The notes under the pieces were generated by a model. It had not been told where the DNA came from and did no database searches. It worked only from the letters and a program-made list of their open reading frames with translations. The translations under genes and the position numbers were made by a program. 64,000 bases of DNA, from positions 558,001 to 622,000 of the forward strand of contig NZ_BSTT01000002.1 of NCBI RefSeq assembly GCF_030269685.1. Reading direction: 5' to 3'. The stretch is from Actinomycetospora sp. NBRC 106378 (lineage in GTDB: Bacteria; Actinomycetota; Actinomycetes; Mycobacteriales; Pseudonocardiaceae). The stretch's first letter is position 1. The number at the start of each line of letters is the position of its first letter. Shown in pieces: positions 57,716 to 64,000 of the stretch.

Positions 57716-59524
57716 TCACCCGAGTCGCGCTGCGGTGGCGAACCCGATGACGAGGGCCGCGGCCAGGAAGAGGACCACCACGGCGACCCCGACCACCTGT
57801 CCGGCCGTCGTCGTGCCCGGCCCGAGCCGCCCCGCGCGCAGGCCCGGCGGCAGCCCGGGGGCCACGACCGCGCCGAGCAGGCCGCCGACCGCCCCCCAGG
57901 CGAGGCCGAGCACGACGCCGGTCGCGAGGTCGAGGCGCAGGCCGAAGGGGCCGGCGAGGACCGAGGTCGCGGGCACCGCCACCGCGAGCAGCGCCGCCAG
58001 CCCGGGCCCGAGCGCCCAGCCGCGGCGGACCGCCTCGTCCGGGCCGGGTGCGTGCAGCGCGGCGACCATCCCGCCGAGCGTGCACACCACCCCCGCCACG
58101 AGCGGCGCGAGCCACCACGACGGGCCCTCGCCGAGCAGGTGCACCAGCCCGACCTCGCCGTCGCCGAGCGGGGTGTGCGGGGTCAGCGGGACGCCCAGGG
58201 CCACGGCGAGGGCCACCAGCAGCGCGGACGGCGTGAACACGACGACGAGCAGCACCGCGGCCACCGGCGGGGTGCCCGCGGGCAGGGTCCCGCCGCCCGG
58301 GAGGACGGCCGCGCCACCGGAGCGGGACAGGACGGCCGCCACCACGAGCGCGAGGCCGGCGAGCCAGCAGGCCCCGAGGATCGCGCCGAGGCCGGCGACG
58401 GGGCCCGCGAGGAGGTCGCGGGGACGCCGGAGGGCGTCGGGCAGCGCGTCGGGTCGCCGCCACGCGATCGCGAGGGCCAACCCGCCGCCGAACCAGAGGA
58501 GGCCGCCGAGCAGCGTCGGCGCCACCGCGACCGTGAGCGACCCGGCCGTGGCGCCCGGGCCGGCGCTCGCGCCCGCCCGGCCCGACAGCGCCACCGCGGC
58601 GAGGCCCGCGAGGAACAGCGCGAGCGCCCGCGCGGCCTGCAGCGGCACCTCGGCGGCCGGTCGGGAACGGGTGACGACGAGGCCCGCGCCGGCGGCGACC
58701 GCGACGCCGGTGACGAGCAGCGGCGTCGCGGCGACCGTGATCCCGAGCCCGAGCGGCGCGACCGTCACACCGACCGACCCGCCCACCCCGAGGGCGACCG
58801 CGACCGGCAGGAGCAGCAGGGGCGACCCACCCCCTGCGTCGGCGCCGAGCGTCACGGCGAGCACGGCGCCGGGGAGTGCCAGCACCACGAGGACGAGCAG
58901 GGCCGTGAGCGCCGCGACGGCCCAGTCGGCGACCGACCCGACCCGCACGGTCGGGCGCGCCACCGAGGCCGGGCCGCGCGGGACCCCCGCACCGGGGGTG
59001 TCGTGCAGCGGGACCCGGACGCGGCCGGCGGGGTGCTGGGCGGGGCGCTGCCCGGGCCCGTCGGGCCGCTCGGGCCGGAGCGCCGGACGCGGGGCGGGCT
59101 CGATGGTCGGCCATGCGGCCGGGCGGCCCTCGCCCTCCGGCCGGCGGGGCCGGGGGAGCGGGCGCGGCGGGGTCTGCGGGGCCCGGCCCGCCGACGGCAG
59201 CGGCCCGGACCGCGGCGTCCCGACGGGACCGGACGCGGGGCCCGTCGTCGGGAGGAGCCCGGAGGGTGGGTCGACGGGCTCGATCGGCTCCGGGCCCCCC
59301 GCGCCGACCGGGCCCGCTGCGCTGCCCGAGCCCGCCGCGCTGCCCGGGCTCTCCGCGGCGCCCGAGCCGCCCGAGCCGTGCCGGGCCGCCGCCTCGACCG
59401 CGGCCGGCGCGCGCGCCTCCGGTGGCGCCTGCCGGGGTGCGGGCACGTCGACCGCGCCGCACGAGCGGCAGAACGCCCAGTCGTCCGTCCGCGGCGCCCC
59501 GCACCGTGAGCACGACCCTGCCAC
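57716..59524 (-). CDS. large polytopic membrane protein with N-terminal zinc ribbon
   Basis: A 602-aa protein. The N-terminal zinc ribbon is CSRCGAPRTDDWAFCRSCG. A Pro/Gly/Ala-rich linker of about 170 residues follows, then about 12 membrane helices (for example WAVAALTALLVLVVLALPGA and VVGVAVVVLFLAAALVIGFA). The layout resembles the protein at 53728 but with one ribbon. No family function is recognised. GTG at 59524 has GGGGG 6 nt upstream; extensions upstream run into the P450 promoter. Confidence 0.75.
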   Translation of the reverse strand: MAGSCSRCGAPRTDDWAFCRSCGAVDVPAPRQAPPEARAPAAVEAAARHGSGGSGAAESPGSAAGSGSAAGPVGAGGPEPIEPVDPPSGLLPTTGPASGPVGTPRSGPLPSAGRAPQTPPRPLPRPRRPEGEGRPAAWPTIEPAPRPALRPERPDGPGQRPAQHPAGRVRVPLHDTPGAGVPRGPASVARPTVRVGSVADWAVAALTALLVLVVLALPGAVLAVTLGADAGGGSPLLLLPVAVALGVGGSVGVTVAPLGLGITVAATPLLVTGVAVAAGAGLVVTRSRPAAEVPLQAARALALFLAGLAAVALSGRAGASAGPGATAGSLTVAVAPTLLGGLLWFGGGLALAIAWRRPDALPDALRRPRDLLAGPVAGLGAILGACWLAGLALVVAAVLSRSGGAAVLPGGGTLPAGTPPVAAVLLVVVFTPSALLVALAVALGVPLTPHTPLGDGEVGLVHLLGEGPSWWLAPLVAGVVCTLGGMVAALHAPGPDEAVRRGWALGPGLAALLAVAVPATSVLAGPFGLRLDLATGVVLGLAWGAVGGLLGAVVAPGLPPGLRAGRLGPGTTTAGQVVGVAVVVLFLAAALVIGFATAARLG

Positions 59525-59746
59525 CGCACACCCCCGTCGATCCCGCCCCCCGACGGCGCGGTCGTTGACATCCCACGAGGTCGGCGCGCCGGGGTCGAGG
59601 GACACGAACGGGGGTCCTCGACGGGCGGTACGGCTGAACGAGTGATCATCCGGTGTGGACGCGGCGCCGCGCGACGCCGTCCCCTGCACACGGGCGCCAC
59701 CCGGTATATCGTTAGCCTCAGCAACCAACACGTGGAGGCTGACGTC

Positions 59747-60979
59747 ATGACGGCGACCGTGGAGACCGGAGCGGCAGGCACGTCGGAGGCCGGGGACCCG
59801 CACTACCCGATGGCGCGGCAGTGCCCGTTCGACCCGCCGCGCGAGCTGACCGCCATCCAGGAGCAGGACCCCGTCCGGCGGGTGACGATCTGGGACGGCA
59901 GCCACCCGTGGCTGGTCACGAAGCACGCCGACGTCCGGGCCGTGCTCGCCGACCAGCGCTTCTCCGCGGACGTCTTCACCCCGGGCTACCCCGCGACCTC
60001 GGCGAGCGTCGGCGCGCGCCGCAAGAACGCCCCGAGCTTCATCGCGATGGACGACCCGCAGCACGCGTTCTTCCGCAAGATGCTGATCAGCGAGTTCAGC
60101 GTGAAGGCGATCCGGGCCCTGCGTCCGATGATCACCGAGGCCGTCGACGGCCTGCTCGACGCGATGGCGGACGGGGAGCAGCCGGTCGACCTCGTCCAGG
60201 CGTTCGCGCTGCCGCTGCCCAGCCTCGTGATCTGCCGGATGCTCGGCGTGCCGTACGCCGACCACGCGTTCTTCCAGGCGCGCTCGCACACCCTGGTGGA
60301 CACGCGCTCGAGCGTGGAGGACTCGGTCGCCGCGTCCGACGACCTGCTCGACTTCCTCGACGCGCTCGTCGCCGAGCGTGAGGCGTCGGGGGCGGAGGAC
60401 GACCTCCTGGGCCGGCTCGCGGTCCGCCACGTCCGCACGGGCGAGATCACCCGCCACCAGGCTGCCTCGATGGGTCTCCTGCTGCTCGTCGCCGGGCACG
60501 AGACCACCGCGAACATGATCGCGCTCGGCACCCTCCTGCTGCTGCAGGACCCGGAGCAGGCGGCGAAGGTGCGCGACGGCGAGTCCGTCGCCGGTGCGGT
60601 GGAGGAGCTGCTGCGGCTGCTCACCGTGACCCACTTCGGGCGCCGCCGCGTGGCGACCGAGGACGTCGAGGTGGGCGGCGTGACGATCCGGGCGGGGGAG
60701 GGCGTGGTCGCGGCGGGTGAGATCGCGAACCGCGACCCCGAGGTCTTCGCCGACCCCGACACGCTCGACGTCGACCGCACCCCCAACCACCACGTCGCCT
60801 TCGGGCACGGCGTGCACCAGTGCCTCGGCCAGCAGCTCGCCCGCGTCGAGCTCCAGATCGCCTACCCGGCGCTGCTGCGCCGGTTCCCGGGTCTGCGGGT
60901 GGACACGCCGCTCGACGACGTCGCCTTCCGCGACGCCATGGTCGTGTACGGCGTCCATGCTCTCCCGGTCACATGGTGA
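59747..60979 (+). CDS. cytochrome P450, bacterial class I type
   Basis: A 410-aa soluble P450. The I-helix is LLLVAGHETTANM, the ExxR motif is in VEELLRLL and the haem loop is FGHGVHQCLGQQLAR with Cys359 as axial ligand. The N-terminus and size match the CYP105/CYP107-like group that hydroxylates lipids or secondary metabolites. No ferredoxin gene is adjacent. ATG at 59747 has GGAGG 9 nt upstream; TATCGT (59707-59712) could be its -10 box. Confidence 0.94.
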   Translation: MTATVETGAAGTSEAGDPHYPMARQCPFDPPRELTAIQEQDPVRRVTIWDGSHPWLVTKHADVRAVLADQRFSADVFTPGYPATSASVGARRKNAPSFIAMDDPQHAFFRKMLISEFSVKAIRALRPMITEAVDGLLDAMADGEQPVDLVQAFALPLPSLVICRMLGVPYADHAFFQARSHTLVDTRSSVEDSVAASDDLLDFLDALVAEREASGAEDDLLGRLAVRHVRTGEITRHQAASMGLLLLVAGHETTANMIALGTLLLLQDPEQAAKVRDGESVAGAVEELLRLLTVTHFGRRRVATEDVEVGGVTIRAGEGVVAAGEIANRDPEVFADPDTLDVDRTPNHHVAFGHGVHQCLGQQLARVELQIAYPALLRRFPGLRVDTPLDDVAFRDAMVVYGVHALPVTW

Positions 60980-61017
60980 GTTGCTCACCGCGTCTTTCCG
61001 GGTAGCGGGGAGAATGC

Positions 61018-61050
61018 GTTCCCGACGGCGGGTCCCGCCCGTCGTCGGGA
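61018..61050. repeat. 16-bp interspersed dyad, copy 3, with an inverted partner
   Basis: GTTCCCGACGGCGGGT (61018-61033) is the exact reverse complement of copies 1 and 2. It is followed at once by CCCGCCCGTCGTCGGGAAT, a degenerate inverted partner, so the whole can fold into a longer hairpin. It lies between the P450 and penicillin-binding protein genes. Confidence 0.6.
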
Positions 61051-61079
61051 ATTGTCCGGAATGAGTGGGTCTGGGGTCG

Positions 61080-63344
61080 ATGACGTCGAAGGTGCGGCTG
61101 CTGGCCGTCACGGTGATTGCCGGGATTCTCGTGGCGGGGCTGGCGTTCCCGCTGGTGGGCGGCCTGGGCTTGCTGTCCAGTCAGGCCATCGTGGGGGCGC
61201 AGGACACTGCCCCGGGCGTGATCGGGGGCGACATGCCCTCGATCACCACCATCACCGACGAGAACGGTGCGCCGATCGCGTACCTGTATGACCAGAATCG
61301 TCAGATCGTCCGTTCCGACCAGATCGCGGTGACGATGAAGGCGGCCATCGTCGCCATCGAGGACCGCCGCTTCTTCTCCGAGTCCGGTCTCGACCCCCGC
61401 TCGATCGCGCGGGCGGTGGTGAACAACGGCACCGGCGGCTCCACGCAGGGCGCCTCGACCCTCACCGAGCAGTACGTCAAGAACTACGACGAGTACGTCG
61501 CCGCGAAGACCCCGGCCGAGCAGCTCAAGGCCACCGAGGCCACGTTCGGGCGCAAGCTGCGCGAGGCCCGCGTCGCCGAGCAGCTCGACCACTCGCTGTC
61601 CAAGGACGAGATCCTCACCCGCTACCTCAACGTCGTGTACCTGGGGAACCAGGCGTACGGCGTCGCCGCGGCCGCGCGCACCTACTTCAACACCACGCCC
61701 GACAAGCTGACCGTGCCGGAGGCCGCGCTGCTGGCCGGGATGGTGCAGAGCCCGACGGCCTACGACCCGGTGAACCACCCGCAGGCCGCCACCGGGCGGC
61801 GCAACGTCGTCATCGACCAGATGCGCCAGCAGGGTGAGCTCACGCCGGAGCAGGCGGCCGCGGCCGCGGCGTCCCCGCTCGGCGTGCAGACCCCGCTCAC
61901 CGGGCTCGCCAACGGCTGCGTCGGGGCCGGGGACGACGGGTTCTTCTGCAGCTACGTGCTCGACTACCTCGACCAGGAGGGCATCACCCCCGAACAGCTG
62001 CGCGCCGGGGGCTACACGGTGCGCACCACGCTCGACCCCGCGGCGATGGCCGCCGCGAAGCAGGCCGTGGACGCCAAGGTGCCGCCGACGCAGCCGCACG
62101 TGGCCGACACCCTCGCGATCGTGCAGCCCGGTGCCACGTCGCACCCGGTCCGTGCGCTCGCCGCCAACCGCGGGTACGGGCTGGACGCCGCGGCGGGCCA
62201 GACCACCTACGACCTGCCGGTCGAGCCGGAGAACCTCGGCGCCGGCTCGGTCTACAAGATCTTCACCTCGGCGACCTACCTGCTGGGCGGCGGGGGCATC
62301 TCGAACGTCATCCCGGTCCCGCCCTCGGGGTACGCCTCCCCGCTCTCGCCGGGCTTCGTCGTCGCGAACGACGGCAACTACCCCGGGCAGCTGACGCTGC
62401 AGGACGCGCTCGCGCAGTCGCCGAACACCGCCTTCGTCAAGCTCGAGGAGACGACCGGCGTCGCACCGGTGGTCGACATGGCCGTGAACATGGGCATGAC
62501 GTCGCTCGCGAAGCCGACGGCCAACGGCGGCCCGTCCATCGCCGACACCGTGAAGGCGCAGAACCAGGCGTCGTTCACCCTCGGGCCGACCCCGACGAGC
62601 CCCCTGGAGCTCGCGAGCGTCGGGGCCACGCTCGCCTCGCACGGCACCTGGTGCCCGCCGGACCCGATCATGTCGATGAGCGACGCCTCCGGGGCGCCGG
62701 TCTCGCTGCCCTCCACGGCGTGCCACCAGGCGCTGCCGCCGCAGCTCGCCGACACCCTCATGACGGGGATGTCGAAGGACGACCAGCCCGGCGGCACGTC
62801 CGCGGCCTCCGCCGTGGCGGCCGGCTGGAACCGGCCGACGGCGGCGAAGACCGGGACCACCGAGGTCTCGGAGTCCGGGGCGTTCGTGGGGGCCACCCCG
62901 CAGATGTCCGGGGCGTCGATCGTCTTCGACGACTCGTCCTCGCCGCGCCCGATCTGCAACGGCAACCCGCCGACCTCCTGCGCCACCGGCAACCTCTTCG
63001 GTGGCGAGACGCCCGCGGCCACCTACTACCAGGCGATGACGACGGTGCTCGCCGGCCAGCCGGTCGCGCCCCTGCCCGCCACCGACCCGCGGTTCGTGGC
63101 GGGCGGCAACCGCATCGCGGTGCCGCAGGAGATCGGGCAGCCGGTGGACCAGGCGGCCGCCGCACTGCGGGCCGCCGGGTTCGTCGTGACCACCTCGCAG
63201 GTCGACAACCGTTCGCCCGCGGGCACGGTCGTCGGCCAGACCCCCGGCGGGGGCGGGGGACAGGGCATCCAGGGGCAGACGATCGCCCTGGTGTCGTCCA
63301 GCGGACGGGTCGCGGCACCGCCCGCACCGCCCACCACGCCCTGA
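61080..63344 (+). CDS. bifunctional class A penicillin-binding protein with PASTA domain
   Basis: A 754-aa peptidoglycan synthase. One membrane anchor (LLAVTVIAGILVAGLAFPLV) leads to the GT51 domain: catalytic Glu94 in VAIEDRRFFSESGLD, then QGASTLTEQYVKN and RYLNVVYLGNQAYGV. The transpeptidase motifs are SVYK (Ser390), SPN (about 447) and KTGT (about 590). One PASTA repeat ends the protein. The His common after the first GT51 motif is missing. ATG at 61080 (GTG 61065 possible). It is the PonA type of actinobacteria. Confidence 0.93.
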   Translation: MTSKVRLLAVTVIAGILVAGLAFPLVGGLGLLSSQAIVGAQDTAPGVIGGDMPSITTITDENGAPIAYLYDQNRQIVRSDQIAVTMKAAIVAIEDRRFFSESGLDPRSIARAVVNNGTGGSTQGASTLTEQYVKNYDEYVAAKTPAEQLKATEATFGRKLREARVAEQLDHSLSKDEILTRYLNVVYLGNQAYGVAAAARTYFNTTPDKLTVPEAALLAGMVQSPTAYDPVNHPQAATGRRNVVIDQMRQQGELTPEQAAAAAASPLGVQTPLTGLANGCVGAGDDGFFCSYVLDYLDQEGITPEQLRAGGYTVRTTLDPAAMAAAKQAVDAKVPPTQPHVADTLAIVQPGATSHPVRALAANRGYGLDAAAGQTTYDLPVEPENLGAGSVYKIFTSATYLLGGGGISNVIPVPPSGYASPLSPGFVVANDGNYPGQLTLQDALAQSPNTAFVKLEETTGVAPVVDMAVNMGMTSLAKPTANGGPSIADTVKAQNQASFTLGPTPTSPLELASVGATLASHGTWCPPDPIMSMSDASGAPVSLPSTACHQALPPQLADTLMTGMSKDDQPGGTSAASAVAAGWNRPTAAKTGTTEVSESGAFVGATPQMSGASIVFDDSSSPRPICNGNPPTSCATGNLFGGETPAATYYQAMTTVLAGQPVAPLPATDPRFVAGGNRIAVPQEIGQPVDQAAAALRAAGFVVTTSQVDNRSPAGTVVGQTPGGGGGQGIQGQTIALVSSSGRVAAPPAPPTTP

Positions 63345-63675
63345 TCGACCCTCACCCGACCGGGTTGTTCGCGCGAGACAATCGCGCGCAACTGAAGCGA
63401 TCCCGACGTCAGGTCTCCTGATCGTCGGTTCACTCGTCGGAGTGATCCGTCGCCCGTCCGCGACACGGCGGGCCCGACCCGACGTCGGGAAGGGGCGCCG
63501 GGTGTCGGATGCCGCGACGAGATCACGGCACGGTCACGAGGACGGTGATCACACGCTCCGTAGCCACTGCTGCGGTCAGGGCTGACTGCTCCATTCGGAG
63601 TAGCGCTCCTGGCCTGCCCGCCGATGCCTGCTGGTGACACGACCGGCAGAGCAGCGAGAGGCGAGGTGAGCAGCG
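63345..63675. other. 331-bp gap between the penicillin-binding protein and the last gene
   Basis: It holds the hairpin at 63364-63392, a variant of the interspersed dyad (ACCCGACGTCGGGAAG, 63477-63492), and a leader ending in AGGTGAG just before GTG 63676. I see no gene and no convincing -35/-10 pair. Confidence 0.5.
63364..63392 (+). terminator. hairpin after the penicillin-binding protein gene
   Basis: CGCGCGA (63370-63376) pairs with TCGCGCG (63382-63388) around loop GACAA, and GTTG/CAAC extend it to 11 bp with a 2-nt bulge. It begins 20 nt after the stop; no U-tract. Confidence 0.55.
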
Positions 63676-64000
63676 GTGACCAGCATGCGGGACCGGACGG
63701 ACGAGACCGTCGAGGCGCCCCGGCGCCACGGGTTGTCCCTGGAGGCCGTCGCGGGCATCGCCCCGGGCGACCCGCTGGTGGCCGAGACCGGCGTCGCGGG
63801 CGTCGACGACGTCCGCCGGTCCCGGATGGCGTGGGCCCACAAGATCCTGCTGCTCGACCTCGGGATCGTCGCCCTCGTCGGGCTCGTCGCCGCCGCCTGC
63901 GTGCCGACGATCGCCGAGACCCACCCGGCGGTGACGGTCGGCCTGCTCGTCGGGCTGGTCGCGCTGCTCGGCACCGCCCTCGCGGTGGGCCGGTGCTGGC
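63676..64000 (+). CDS. membrane protein, 5' part; possible polyprenyl glycosylphosphotransferase
   Basis: An open frame of 108 codons runs off the window edge. GTG at 63676 follows AGGTGAG by 5 nt; ATG at 63685 is in frame. A polar N-terminus with Glu/Asp ends in RRSRMAWAHKILLLDLGIV, then hydrophobic segments (ALVGLVAAACVPTIA, TVGLLVGLVALLGTALAVG). The R-x-W-x-K-L-L-x-D pattern before the first helix recalls the N-terminal membrane bundle of WbaP-type priming transferases, but the catalytic domain is outside the window, so this is tentative. Confidence 0.45.
   Translation, partial: MTSMRDRTDETVEAPRRHGLSLEAVAGIAPGDPLVAETGVAGVDDVRRSRMAWAHKILLLDLGIVALVGLVAAACVPTIAETHPAVTVGLLVGLVALLGTALAVGRCW

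Noticed and set aside
57716-61111. One 1131-codon protein covering the zinc-ribbon membrane gene and the antisense of the P450
   Set aside because: The part beyond 59524 opposes a P450 with all its motifs intact; the zinc ribbon marks the true N-terminus after GTG 59524.

Overview
The window is high-GC actinobacterial chromosome with dense, often overlapping genes. It carries a mycothiol-dependent-isomerase type enzyme, a DUF222/13E12-type HNH gene preceded by a mycobacterial-type LexA box, and several TANNNT promoters placed 6-8 nt before the start codon (leaderless style). A member of the Pseudonocardiales (Pseudonocardia/Actinomycetospora-like) fits, but this is inference; no rRNA or tRNA gene is present to place it.

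Left part (1-28.3 kb): mostly small metabolic and regulatory units. These include an XRE regulator diverging from an SDR; a carotenoid-cleavage-oxygenase-family gene convergent with a Baeyer-Villiger-type monooxygenase; an overlapping nitroreductase / acyl-CoA ligase / TetR operon; a MntA antitoxin gene next to a broken HepT toxin gene; two glyoxalase-fold genes, methyltransferase, Tat cupin and condensation-fold genes; a GntR(FCD) / amidase / RutA-like flavin monooxygenase group sharing a palindromic operator; MscL; an M20 peptidase; a MOSC protein; and a Clp-N-domain protein with its own HTH, separated from the MOSC gene by six perfect copies of a 13-bp repeat.

Middle (28.3-51.9 kb): a cell-surface polysaccharide region made of two paralogous modules. 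Module A (28.3-35.7 kb, minus strand) holds a methyltransferase, two left-handed beta-helix acyltransferases, a second methyltransferase, a Wzy-like polymerase, a Tat/lipobox lipoprotein and a Wzx-like flippase, with one SGNH hydrolase gene on the opposite strand. Module B (40.0-48.9 kb, plus strand) holds two GT4 glycosyltransferases, a methyltransferase, an acyltransferase, a Wzx paralogue, an O-antigen ligase/polymerase, a Wzc-like protein with an altered Walker A, and a paralogue of the module A lipoprotein. Almost every junction is a 1-8 nt overlap. Between the modules lie a SnoaL-like gene, a TetR with a paired operator, a HAD dehalogenase-like gene, a small membrane protein and the LexA-boxed HNH gene. 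Downstream of module B, on the minus strand, come two MEDS-domain signalling proteins (one STAS, one HATPase-like) and a P-loop-less Wzz/Wzc-like protein.

Right part (52-64 kb): a mycothiol-dependent-isomerase-like gene; an operon of a secreted beta-helix protein, a double-zinc-ribbon polytopic membrane protein and a patatin; another zinc-ribbon membrane protein; a P450; a bifunctional class A penicillin-binding protein with a PASTA domain; and the start of a membrane protein that may be a polyprenyl glycosylphosphotransferase.
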